Source of the DNA: SVQP01 sp045594705
Lineage (GTDB): Bacteria > Bacillota > Clostridia > Oscillospirales > CAG-272
Direction of reading: 5' to 3'
DNA length: 49,724 nucleotides
NCBI GenBank assembly: GCA_045594705.1
Contig: JAZNZB010000088.1
Location: forward strand, 1 to 49,724
A model generated the notes under the pieces. It saw only the letters and a list, made by a program, of their open reading frames with translations. It was not told where the DNA came from and did not search any database. Shown here piece by piece: positions 41,936 to 49,716 of the stretch. Numbering within the stretch: the stretch's first letter is position 1; every line of letters starts with the position of its first letter. The translations under genes were made by a program, and so were the position numbers.

Positions 41936-42616
41936 TTATGCTTTGTTCTGATCCTTATACAGGATCTGCTGCACACGAGGCTCCAGCTCGGGACGAATGG
42001 TCGCAAGCATCATGGAGAAGGCGCAGTTGGTCTCAATATTGCCGCAGCGCAGCACAAGGCCACCGTCGATATCGATCGGTTCGGGACAAAGGCTGAGCTT
42101 TACAGCCATATCCGCAGGGATCTTACCGGACGCAGCCGCAAGACGGACGCCGTTCATCAACGGCTTTGCAACGTCCGCATGATCACGTGCGCACAGCAAA
42201 AGCTCATAAGAGGCGGGCGCAATATCCTCTCCGTACAGACGCATGCTGTCCTTTTCGGATTCTCTTTGCGCGTTCAGTGTCTTGCACAAAAGCGAGAGCA
42301 GCAAAGCCCCGTATTTCTCACGGTCCATCTGATAAAGCTCCTCTTTTGCCCTGTCAAACGCACGCTCGATCATTTCATTCCTGGCAGAGAGCTCGATGTT
42401 TCTTCTGGTCATGGCCGCGTTGGATTTGGCGCGAATCACCAGGCTCTCGCCCTCTTTTTCTGCTTCTGCGATCAGACGGTTCTGCGTTGCGCGCGCATCC
42501 GCCAGATTCTGCGCCCTGATCGAAAGGCTTTGCTCTGTTGCTTCATCCAGGATCTCCTGTGCCCGAGCCTTGGCGTCCTCTATGATACGGGAGCTGATTT
42601 TTTCAAGTCCTGTCAT
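41936..42616 (-). CDS. atpE: V-type ATP synthase subunit E
   Basis: A 226-residue peripheral stalk subunit. A long N-terminal charged helix (EKISSRIIEDAKARAQEILDEATEQ onwards to about 110) is followed by a small globular C-terminal domain (GIKLSLCPEPIDIDGGLVLR-like, DGGLVLRCGNIETNCAF), the hallmark of subunit E. It pairs with the H/G subunit encoded at the front of the operon. The RBS GAGGAAA precedes the ATG. Confidence 0.92.
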   Translation of the reverse strand: MTGLEKISSRIIEDAKARAQEILDEATEQSLSIRAQNLADARATQNRLIAEAEKEGESLVIRAKSNAAMTRRNIELSARNEMIERAFDRAKEELYQMDREKYGALLLSLLCKTLNAQRESEKDSMRLYGEDIAPASYELLLCARDHADVAKPLMNGVRLAAASGKIPADMAVKLSLCPEPIDIDGGLVLRCGNIETNCAFSMMLATIRPELEPRVQQILYKDQNKA

Positions 42617-42663
42617 GGTTTTTCCTCAATTCTCAATTTGTATGCGCGGCCTGTGGCTGCGAA

Positions 42664-43308
42664 TCAAACCATCATCGGGCCTACCAGTACCAGCATGACC
42701 GAGATCAGCAGTGCAAAGATTGCATAGGTCTCAACCAGTGCTGCGGAGGTGATTGCCTTACCAACCTGATCGGGACGCTTTGCAAGCAGATTGACGCCTG
42801 CAGCGGATACTCTTGCCTGCTTAAGAGCAGAAACCAAGCCTACCACGGCAATGGGCAGTGCGCTCATCAGATAGTAGGCACCCTCCTGGATGCTGAGCTG
42901 GATCAGATTGTTCATACCGCCCTCTTCAAACAAGCCTGCGTTGAATACGATCAGGAATGCAATAACCAGACCGTAGATACCCTGGGTCATAGGCAGTGCC
43001 ATCAGTGCGAATGCCTTACCGAACATATTGGGGTTCTCGGAAAGCAGACCTGCGGTTGCCTCTGCAACCATACCAACGCCCTTAGCCGAACCGATACCTG
43101 CAAGACCGACAGCCAGTGCTGCGCCAAGAATTGCCAGCGTACCGCCGCAGAAGATCTGGGAGAGCAGCTTGGGTGCCTGCTCGGTCTGCTGGTCCATCGG
43201 ATTGGGATCCATGGGAGCGACGGGCTCTTGTGCTGCAAAAACGCCGATGGTCAGAGCAAGTGCCAGAATGGCAGTCATAACGATAGTCAAAAGAATTGTC
43301 TTTTTCAT
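42664..43308 (-). CDS. ntpK: V-type ATPase membrane rotor subunit K (Na+-type) with N-terminal signal-like extension
   Basis: A 214-residue proteolipid with four core membrane helices forming two hairpins. The positions that bind Na+ in Enterococcus hirae NtpK are all kept: Leu105, Thr108 and Gln109 (ALPMTQGIYG), Gln164 (ALKQARVSAAG) and Glu193 (LVETYAIF). The first hairpin lacks the carboxylate, as in E. hirae. Unusually, about 50 residues precede the core: a signal-peptide-like MKKTILLTIVMTAILALALT segment ending VFAAQ, then a Pro/Asp/Gln spacer. The RBS is AAGGAG. Na+ transport is inferred from these residues. Confidence 0.94.
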   Translation of the reverse strand: MKKTILLTIVMTAILALALTIGVFAAQEPVAPMDPNPMDQQTEQAPKLLSQIFCGGTLAILGAALAVGLAGIGSAKGVGMVAEATAGLLSENPNMFGKAFALMALPMTQGIYGLVIAFLIVFNAGLFEEGGMNNLIQLSIQEGAYYLMSALPIAVVGLVSALKQARVSAAGVNLLAKRPDQVGKAITSAALVETYAIFALLISVMLVLVGPMMV

Positions 43309-43346
43309 GATTTTATTTCTCCTTAAAATTTTTCAGATAAATCGTT

Positions 43347-45353
43347 TTATTGATCCGTATAGCGATCCGAGGGGGTCATGGGCACAAACGCCTCACCGCC
43401 GTCCTCGAAAAACTTTCCAAAGAACTCCAGATACTGCAATCTGCTGGTATGCACGAACGAGCCCAGCACGTTGAGTGCCATATTGACCGCATGACCGATC
43501 AGTGCAACCACCAACAGCACCAGGATGCGGATCAGCACGTCTATGATCATATTGTCAAACAAGCCGCCGATCATGCTGCCGAATACCGTGCCTACCATAT
43601 TGATGACCTGCGCAATGACCGCCGAAGCAAGGCCCAGCGCAAGAATTCTGGAGTAAGAGAGCAGGTCTGCTGCGTAGTTGATGGCGTCATAAAGTCCAAG
43701 CAACCCCTTGAAGAACTTCATAATGGGATTCTTGGCACTTCTGCCCGCGGTGCACACGATCATCAGCACACCCAGCACGATCATGGCAATACCCACGATC
43801 TTGTGTAAAAACACCACGCCGATACCCGCAAAAATGATCAGCCACGAGCCCACGTCAAAGATGGCCGCAAACACGTGCTTATCCTTGCACAAAAGCACAA
43901 ACTTGACGATCATACCCGCCAAAAGGTGAATCGCACCCATCGCAAGCGAGATCACAAGGAAGGTCATGGGATTGGACAAGGGGTTGAGCATGATCGGATC
44001 CCCGCCAAGACTGAGCTGCAGTCCGTTGAAGAACGGAATTGCCGCAATAGCTGCGTCGGTGCTTTCGTAAAGCCCCAGTACGTTGACCATAACAGCATAG
44101 GGCAAGTCTCCGAACCAGCCGCCGAAGATCACGCCGCACACGGTACACGCAATACCGCAATAGCCGAACATATTGAAGGTGCGGCGCATGCCGTCACGCA
44201 TCTTGATGATGGGAGGAATCAAAAATCCTCCGAGCGTAAGCAATGCACCGTATCCCACATCGGCAAACATCAAGCCGAAGATCAAAAAGTAGAAGATACT
44301 CATGATCATGGTCGGATCGTACGTGCCGTACTTGGGATAGGAATACATACCCACGACCCATTCAAAGTTCTGCGCAAATTTATTGTTTCGCAGCTGCACG
44401 GGAGGCTCCTCGCCCTCGGCGGGCTCTTCAAATTCAAAGGCACATTCCGCCTTTGTCAGTACCTCGGCCACCTTGTCAACACGGCCAAGAGGCACCCAGC
44501 CCTCCAGCAACACCAGATACTCTGTCTCTGCCAGCTTTTGCTTGGCGATTGCGGCGGTTAACTCCGAGTTTTCCACGTCCCAGAGCATTTCGATATCGTC
44601 AAGCCCGCGCGCCAGCTCGGTCATCTGCTGCCTGATCTGCTCAAGCTCGGTCTGCCGATCGGCACACGCCAATCTATTCTTTTCGTATTCCTCGCGAGGC
44701 AGATCTGAGAATTCCTTGAGCTGCGCTCTGACGAATCCGTGCTCGGCAAGCACGCGCTGTACGCAAGCCGCATCCGCCTTATGGTAGACGACCGATGCAT
44801 ATTCTCCGTCGTCATCCGAAAAGACACTCTCCACGACGGCACAATATTCACTCAGTGCGTCCGATATGCCCTGCATCTTGGTTTTGGCAGGAAATGATCC
44901 CAGTTGCAGCTCACAATTCCGGGTCGACTCCTGCGCCAAAGGCACATGATAGGTCAGCCACGGGGCAAGCACGTGCAGTCGGTTGGTCAATGCTGCCAGC
45001 TCCGCGCGGCATTCATGCTCACGCTGCTGCAGCGAAACCGCTTGCTCTGCGGCCTGCATCGCAGTATCATATTTCTCAGCCTTGAATTTTTCTGTATCCA
45101 GCTGTTTTGTTGTTTGCACAAAGCCCTTTCGCTCGGAGAATCGGGCAAGGATCTCCAAGGCCTCGGTGACGGTTGCCACGCTGCGCTCGACCTTTGCTCT
45201 TTGCGTCTCACAGGCAACGCGCGAAAGAAATTTTTCTTGGTCATCCACCTGCCGCACCTGCACGCAGCGCAGGCGCATCAGTCGATGAATCAGTGCATCG
45301 GTCTGATCCTTGGGTGCAAACACACTCAGCTTTCGCATCGTGCTTACTGACAT
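43347..45353 (-). CDS. ntpI: V-type ATP synthase subunit I
   Basis: The stator membrane subunit of about 668 residues (V0 a-type). The N-terminal cytosolic half (1-330) has long helices and a KLSVFAPKDQTDALIHRLMRLRCVQV start; the C-terminal half has seven to eight membrane helices. IFYFLIFGLMFADVGYGALL is the family signature, LSYSRILALGLASAVIAQVIN contains the essential Arg of the ion channel, and GHAVNMALNVLGSFVHTSRLQYLEFFGKFFEDGG is the C-terminal signature. The start is uncertain (ATG at 45353 overlaps the H/G gene; TTG at 45371 also possible). Confidence 0.95.
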   Translation of the reverse strand: MSVSTMRKLSVFAPKDQTDALIHRLMRLRCVQVRQVDDQEKFLSRVACETQRAKVERSVATVTEALEILARFSERKGFVQTTKQLDTEKFKAEKYDTAMQAAEQAVSLQQREHECRAELAALTNRLHVLAPWLTYHVPLAQESTRNCELQLGSFPAKTKMQGISDALSEYCAVVESVFSDDDGEYASVVYHKADAACVQRVLAEHGFVRAQLKEFSDLPREEYEKNRLACADRQTELEQIRQQMTELARGLDDIEMLWDVENSELTAAIAKQKLAETEYLVLLEGWVPLGRVDKVAEVLTKAECAFEFEEPAEGEEPPVQLRNNKFAQNFEWVVGMYSYPKYGTYDPTMIMSIFYFLIFGLMFADVGYGALLTLGGFLIPPIIKMRDGMRRTFNMFGYCGIACTVCGVIFGGWFGDLPYAVMVNVLGLYESTDAAIAAIPFFNGLQLSLGGDPIMLNPLSNPMTFLVISLAMGAIHLLAGMIVKFVLLCKDKHVFAAIFDVGSWLIIFAGIGVVFLHKIVGIAMIVLGVLMIVCTAGRSAKNPIMKFFKGLLGLYDAINYAADLLSYSRILALGLASAVIAQVINMVGTVFGSMIGGLFDNMIIDVLIRILVLLVVALIGHAVNMALNVLGSFVHTSRLQYLEFFGKFFEDGGEAFVPMTPSDRYTDQ

Positions 45354-45673
45354 TGCTCCACAATCCCCCAAACAACTGCCTTTACAGCCTCTTCCATATG
45401 GAATTCAGCCATTTTATTCATATCATCCGCGCTCTTTTTTGCGCTTTCTCCGCTTCTTTCCAAGATCTCTTGGCTGCGCTGCTGCATCTCATCCAGCAAG
45501 CGACGCAAGCGAAGCTCGGTCTCTGCTTCCACCTTCTCACGGTCCTCTTTGCTCTTTTGCTCGGTCTCGCTGTACAGTGCACGTGCGCGCTCCCGGGCTG
45601 CAGCAATGATCTGTGCCGCCTGCTCTTCAACCTGTGCGATCCTGTTCATCGTCTCTTTAGACAATGGTTTCAC
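45344..45673 (-). CDS. V-type ATP synthase subunit H/G (peripheral stalk)
   Basis: A 109-residue, highly charged, all-helical protein (EEQAAQIIAAARERARALYSETEQ and so on), as expected for the small stalk subunit that pairs with subunit E. It is the first gene of the operon and its end overlaps ntpI. The start is either the GTG at 45673 (AAGGAC just upstream) or the ATG at 45649; both are poor in RBS spacing. Identity rests on length, coiled-coil nature and position. Confidence 0.82.
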   Translation of the reverse strand: MKPLSKETMNRIAQVEEQAAQIIAAARERARALYSETEQKSKEDREKVEAETELRLRRLLDEMQQRSQEILERSGESAKKSADDMNKMAEFHMEEAVKAVVWGIVEQCQ

Positions 45674-45717
45674 CGTCCTTTTTTGTTTGATTTCAAGACT
45701 TAGCCACTATAATTAAT

Positions 45718-45746
45718 ATAATACCATAAATTAATTGTAATTGCAA
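45718..45746 (-). promoter_or_regulatory. Promoter of the V-ATPase operon
   Basis: TTGCAA (45746-45741), 17-base spacer, TATTAT (45723-45718), in a very AT-rich region 45 bases before the first start codon. Confidence 0.7.
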
Positions 45747-45793
45747 GAGATTTTCATTATTTTTCTCCGACTGTGGCACAAACTTGCGGCTTA

Positions 45794-46408
45794 TTATGCT
45801 TTTTTTATGAAATCTGCAAGTACAGGTACAAAATCCTGCATCGCGCCGCCTCTTTTGGGCACAAAGTCCACGTGCATTCCCGTGTGAAATTCGACGTATC
45901 CGTTGCTTGCAGCATTGTGATACAGCACAACACCGCTCTCATCCAACCAAAGCCCCTCCGGGCGTTTTCCGCCCACTCGCTGACCGCGCAACGCAGGTAT
46001 GTGCGTCAGAAAATGCTTGATGGGAATGATCACTCCGCGCTGCATATCCCAAACGTCTGCACTGCGATGGCAAACAGGGTATTCTCCGTTGACACCGCTG
46101 TCTCTGACGCTGTCCACCACGACAGACCAGAATCGCTCTTGCTGCCATACCACGCGCACATCCATATGGCACAGCATAGGTCGAAAACCGAAGATGCGAT
46201 CCGTTTTTCTCGCTGCGTACTCCTCACGCAATAGCTTTCCCTGCTTATTCTGCGCCCAGGAAAGATAGGCCTCGGCCGCCTTTTGATAGCAGTCGTTGAA
46301 TTTTTCATACCCCTCCCCCTCGACCGCCACATACGTGGCGCGGGCGCGCAGCACGACTGCACCGCTTTCAATAACGTTGACGTGCTTTGTCACTTGCTTG
46401 ATTTGCAT
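45794..46408 (-). CDS. Hypothetical protein, weakly DUF3298/RsiV-like
   Basis: A 204-residue protein without signal peptide or membrane helix. The arrangement VLRARATYVAVEGEGYEKFNDCYQK, then a helix, MDVRVVWQQERFWSVVVDSVRDSGVNG, WDMQRGVIIPIKHFL and PEGLWLDESGVVLYH recalls the DUF3298-type fold of RsiV-like proteins, but without the anti-sigma and membrane part. This is a weak visual match. The start is the ATG four bases after AAGGGGGGATT; an upstream TTG frame is rejected. It lies just upstream of the V-ATPase promoter with no terminator between. Confidence 0.6.
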   Translation of the reverse strand: MQIKQVTKHVNVIESGAVVLRARATYVAVEGEGYEKFNDCYQKAAEAYLSWAQNKQGKLLREEYAARKTDRIFGFRPMLCHMDVRVVWQQERFWSVVVDSVRDSGVNGEYPVCHRSADVWDMQRGVIIPIKHFLTHIPALRGQRVGGKRPEGLWLDESGVVLYHNAASNGYVEFHTGMHVDFVPKRGGAMQDFVPVLADFIKKA

Positions 46409-46456
46409 AAAATCCCCCCTTTGTATTGTTTTATTCAAGACAAAGGGAGAATATGA

Positions 46457-46490
46457 AAAGGCGACCTGCTTACAAGCAAGCCGCCTTGGC
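46457..46490 (-). terminator. Probable terminator of the CvpA-like gene
   Basis: Interrupted stem AAGGCG..TGCTT / AAGCA..CGCCTT followed on the minus strand by TTTTCATATT. Two three-base mismatches weaken it. Confidence 0.5.
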
Positions 46491-46513
46491 TGATTATAAA
46501 TTCAGAAATAAGA

Positions 46514-48121
46514 TCAATGCGAAAAATCCGCTCCGCCCGAAATGGCGTCGTCCACGTTGCCGTCCGGAATGCCGTCTCCGTCCAGATCTATGTTGCCGTT
46601 TTCGTCAGCAAGATTACCGGATGCGTAATTAAGAACAAAATCGATTACCTCTTCCTCGGTCACCTGATCCTGTCCCGCAAATTCCAGGCTAATGGCATGC
46701 GCCATTTCCTCGGTCAGCTCATTACTCACAGTTGCGGAAATGTTCTGCTCTTCAAGGAAATCCCTTACGATAATTCCAAGCTCCTGTCCCAGCTGCTCGG
46801 GCTGATCCTTATAGCTATTGATCGAGTCGGTCAGCTTCCCCGTCAGCTCCAGATTCTCCATATCCAAAGACTGCGTCACGGCGCGCACGCAAAGACGCTT
46901 GATCTCCTCGGACATGGGTGCCAGATGCTCGTTTTTCTCAAAGGTCTTTCTCAGATCGCCGATCAGATCGGAATTTTTACTCAAAATATCCATGAGCTTG
47001 TTGGAGTCACCGAGATTCTCAAAGATCTTGTGTTCGACCAGCATATCGAGAATATCCGTCAGTGTTTCAAGATCGGCTACCAGAGTATGTCTGTCCAGGG
47101 TCGCCAAAAGATCCAGCAGTACGTCAAAGGTAGGATCCAACAGCTCGCCAAGGGCCGGGCGGTCAATGCCGTACAGTGCCTCTCCGTTGGCCCAGTTATC
47201 GCAAAGCTCAGAGATCAGCGATGCCATCAGCTCGGGCATCAGCACAGAGTCACCCAGCGTATCCACAATGGTGTGCAGCTTTTCCACGCGCTGCGCCGTC
47301 ATCCCCTTAAAGTCGGCAGATGTAAAATCTACGGTCTCCTTGATCAACTTGGTGGCCACGATTGCTTCGTTTTCAAGGCCAAGCTCACTTTCATAATACA
47401 CCGTTTTGGTCATATGGGTAAACATCGGACGCCCCAGCGTACCGTACGATGCCTTGATGAACCAATTTTCCGTTATCGGATCAACATAATCCTGCACGGC
47501 AAAGTACACGATCTCGTGCGGCGTTGTGCCCTCGCGGGAGTACTCGGATGTGGCAAGGCTTTCAAAATACGCGTCGCGCACGTTGCAGATCAGATTGGTA
47601 TAGCCGCTGACGGGCAGCAGCAGGATAGCCAGCAGCAAAGCAGCATTGAGCATCCCGATCGCACCGCCGATCAGGCGCGACACCAAAGACACGTGACGCT
47701 TGACTCTGACCGTTTCGCCCTCCTCGTTGACCGTTTTCTTTTTGGATCTGTGGAAAAACATCAGCACAAAGCCAATGATAGCGCGGAATATGGCAAAAAA
47801 GGCAAGGAACAAAAGCGGCGTGATGATGACGCCGACAAACAACGGCATCAGCGCAAGGATCTCCTCGAAATCTGCCAGCCGCTCCTCCAAGGAAAGGCCA
47901 AACAAGCCCGTAAACCAAAGGAATAGCGGATATACGTAATCACGTGAAATAGTGGTAAAATCTCTGGACAAAAAACAGGCCAAAAACGCACTGAGCACCA
48001 GGTTGCCCGTAGTCATCAGTGCCTTGACCCATCCTCTGCGCAGGCCTCGCAGCACAAAGATCAGTCCCAAAACGACCAGTAAAACAGTAACAACGATCGA
48101 AATGATTTGTCCAACGTTCAT
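46514..48121 (-). CDS. CvpA-like membrane protein with long C-terminal extension
   Basis: A 535-residue protein. The first about 190 residues hold four hydrophobic segments and a GLRRGWVKALMTTGNLVLSAFLACFLS motif like the CvpA family (YGL/GaxkG type start). A large helical region (about 200-500) follows, rich in short helices with Leu/Asp/Glu. The last part has DENGNIDLDGDGIPDGN, an Asp-rich loop like the calcium-binding thrombospondin-3/dockerin type. The ATG follows AAAGGAG with its own promoter; a frame from a TTG at 48139 contains the RBS and is rejected. Function is unknown. The family name covers proteins linked to colicin V production and membrane homeostasis. Confidence 0.65.
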   Translation of the reverse strand: MNVGQIISIVVTVLLVVLGLIFVLRGLRRGWVKALMTTGNLVLSAFLACFLSRDFTTISRDYVYPLFLWFTGLFGLSLEERLADFEEILALMPLFVGVIITPLLFLAFFAIFRAIIGFVLMFFHRSKKKTVNEEGETVRVKRHVSLVSRLIGGAIGMLNAALLLAILLLPVSGYTNLICNVRDAYFESLATSEYSREGTTPHEIVYFAVQDYVDPITENWFIKASYGTLGRPMFTHMTKTVYYESELGLENEAIVATKLIKETVDFTSADFKGMTAQRVEKLHTIVDTLGDSVLMPELMASLISELCDNWANGEALYGIDRPALGELLDPTFDVLLDLLATLDRHTLVADLETLTDILDMLVEHKIFENLGDSNKLMDILSKNSDLIGDLRKTFEKNEHLAPMSEEIKRLCVRAVTQSLDMENLELTGKLTDSINSYKDQPEQLGQELGIIVRDFLEEQNISATVSNELTEEMAHAISLEFAGQDQVTEEEVIDFVLNYASGNLADENGNIDLDGDGIPDGNVDDAISGGADFSH

Positions 48122-48169
48122 ACGTGATCTCCTTTCCAATCATTCTTCAAAAGGGGTGCTTCTCCTTCT

Positions 48170-48198
48170 ATCATACTACAAAACGCGTGATTTGTCAA
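48170..48198 (-). promoter_or_regulatory. Promoter of the CvpA-like gene
   Basis: TTGACA (48198-48193), 17-base spacer, TATGAT (48175-48170), directly after the terminator of the lipoprotein pair. Confidence 0.85.
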
Positions 48199-48203
48199 CA
48201 CAC

Positions 48204-48257
48204 GAAAAAGCACGTGCCAAGGCAGACCTATCATCCAAACGTCGTCCCTTGGCACGT
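48204..48257 (-). terminator. Terminator of the lipoprotein pair
   Basis: A perfect 11-bp stem (ACGTGCCAAGG / CCTTGGCACGT) with a long loop of about 24 bases, then GCTTTTTC on the minus strand. Confidence 0.75.
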
Positions 48258-48264
48258 ATCATAA

Positions 48265-48714
48265 TTATTCTTCGATCTGAACGGAAGAAACAGTCACGCT
48301 GACGATCCAGCCTCCGTCAATGATCACGGCCTTGCCCTCTTCCAGCTGCAGCGCAAGCTCGTCTTCAAAATATTCGATCAGCGTATCCACGTCCTCGGTA
48401 GCAGACAGGCCGATCGTAAGCTGCTCTGCCCAATGACCGGTCTCAATATTCTTGGTGCTTCCGGCCAGCACGCCGGTAATCTCACCCTTAAGCTCATATC
48501 CCTCTTCTGCAAGAGTATCAAGAATGTCCGCAATATACTCTTGGTTGTCACGCTCCAGCGTATCAAACGCATTTTCTGCGCGCAGCTCCTCTTCCACCTT
48601 GTCCAGAGCCTGGACAGAAACAGTCTTACCAATCTCCTGCACCATAGCATCGCAAGACACAAGGCAGGTCATGCAAAGCACACAAATCAGTGCCACCATC
48701 AAAATTCTTTTCAT
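48265..48714 (-). CDS. Small lipoprotein of unknown function (paralogue 1)
   Basis: 149 residues. The signal MKRILMVALICVLCMTCLVSC makes Cys21 the lipidation site. The mature part has a helix (VQALDKVEEELRAENAFDTL) and a beta-rich part with YELKGEITGVLAG and a final strand GGWIVSVTVSSVQIEE. It resembles the next upstream gene in signal, size and the ELKGEITG/LLKGKITG core, so the two are a divergent tandem duplication. They are 27 bases apart and share one promoter and one terminator. I do not recognise a family. Confidence 0.8.
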   Translation of the reverse strand: MKRILMVALICVLCMTCLVSCDAMVQEIGKTVSVQALDKVEEELRAENAFDTLERDNQEYIADILDTLAEEGYELKGEITGVLAGSTKNIETGHWAEQLTIGLSATEDVDTLIEYFEDELALQLEEGKAVIIDGGWIVSVTVSSVQIEE

Positions 48715-48741
48715 GTTCTTTCTCCTTCTTTCTCCTTTATG

Positions 48742-49158
48742 TTAACTGAGCGTGTATTCGATCTGTACGTAATATTGATGTGCCGTGTAGTCAATATCGG
48801 GAGCGATAGCCTCCAGGCTATCGACGTAGACCTCGCCTATTGCCAGGGCATCCGCTTTATGCGTCGTGCCCACCACGATGCCAAGCATGTGCTTGCCGGT
48901 CGACTCATCCTCGTAAACGTACTCCATCATACCGGTGATCTTTCCCTTGAGCAAGAGGCCCGAATCGGCTACGAGCGATTCGGCATAGGAATTGACTCCC
49001 GTGTCCATCATGCGCGAGCATTCATAGCCCTTCTGCTCCAGCTGCTCTTCAAGCTCATCCAGCTTGCTGATCGATTGCTGCTCCTTAATGCCGTCGCAGG
49101 ACACAAGCATTGAGATGCACAGCACAAGCACAACCAGGGCCAATAAAACTCGCTTCAT
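48742..49158 (-). CDS. Small lipoprotein of unknown function (paralogue 2)
   Basis: 138 residues. The signal MKRVLLALVVLVLCISMLVSC (Cys21 lipidated) is followed by a short helix (ISKLDELEEQLEQKG) and a beta domain with LLKGKITGMMEYV and a final YYVQIEYTLS strand. The start is the ATG six bases after a perfect GGAGGT (49165-49170); the longer open frame reaching 49431 runs through repeat DNA and is rejected. First gene of a two-gene unit. Confidence 0.82.
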   Translation of the reverse strand: MKRVLLALVVLVLCISMLVSCDGIKEQQSISKLDELEEQLEQKGYECSRMMDTGVNSYAESLVADSGLLLKGKITGMMEYVYEDESTGKHMLGIVVGTTHKADALAIGEVYVDSLEAIAPDIDYTAHQYYVQIEYTLS

Positions 49159-49204
49159 AAAAAGACCTCCGTTTCCGTATACAGATACACGTCTATTTAG
49201 AGTT

Positions 49205-49233
49205 ATTATAACATCCGAAGAAGAAAATGTCAA
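49205..49233 (-). promoter_or_regulatory. Sigma-A promoter of the lipoprotein pair
   Basis: Perfect TTGACA (49233-49228), 17-base spacer, TATAAT (49210-49205). Confidence 0.9.
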
Positions 49234-49296
49234 GAGTGAAGGCTCGACACAAAGTGCAAACGTGCAACAAAATCCAAGCACACGAAAATCTCGCCC

Positions 49297-49490
49297 TTCG
49301 CCTGGAGAATGTCTCGCTGCGCGAGCCGCTCTCCGAGAACACGCCGTCGCATAGTCGTCGCCTGTCGCCTCGATACACTCGGCTCTGCCGACTCCTTGCT
49401 TAGGGCTTTCCTCATCGAAAATAATATTCAATTATTTTCGACTCGTCACTCCGAGCGGCAAATGCGAACCCGCGAGGCGAGCCTACGGCT
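49297..49490. repeat. Dispersed repeat module, long copy
   Basis: The module starts TTCGCCTGGAGAATGTCTCG (49297) and ends with GCGGCAAATGCGAACCC...GGCGAGCCTACGG (49455-49488). The same left and right ends occur at 49635-49716 with a short middle, so this copy carries about 115 extra bases (near 49340-49453), which include an AT-rich inner stem (CGAAAATAAT / ATTATTTTCG). Confidence 0.7.
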
Positions 49491-49540
49491 CGACTCGCCG
49501 GGTGAGATTCTTCGTACGGGTCACCAATACAAAAGCACCG

Positions 49541-49565
49541 ATGCGATTGCATCGGTGGTTTATTT
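49541..49565. repeat. Hairpin between the two repeat modules
   Basis: Perfect stem CACCGATGC / GCATCGGTG with loop GATT near 49541-49562, followed by GTTTATTTTC on the plus strand, so it could act as a weak plus-strand terminator for whatever lies beyond. A second stem ATTTTCAT / ATGAAAA follows. Confidence 0.5.
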
Positions 49566-49634
49566 TCATGTAAATGAAAAAAGCATACTCCCGAATGCAC
49601 GGGAATCTCGCCTGCGGCGAGAATTTGCGCGCTC

Positions 49635-49716
49635 TTCGCCTGGAGAATGTCTCGCTGCGCGGGGCGCTCTCCCATCTTCCAGCGGCAAATGCTAACCCCC
49701 GCGGCGAGCCTACGGG
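49635..49716. repeat. Dispersed repeat module, short copy
   Basis: Contains the left end TTCGCCTGGAGAATGTCTCG (49635) and the right end GCGGCAAATGCTAACCC...GGCGAGCCTACGG (49682-49715) only about 20 bases apart. The region 49234-49724 holds no credible gene; it is made of these repeats and hairpins and runs off the window edge. Confidence 0.7.

Noticed and set aside
49230..49695. Open frames over the repeat modules at the right edge, including an upstream extension of the last lipoprotein
   Set aside because: The frames follow GC-rich repeats, have no RBS, and the lipoprotein has a clear internal start with a perfect RBS and promoter downstream of the extension.
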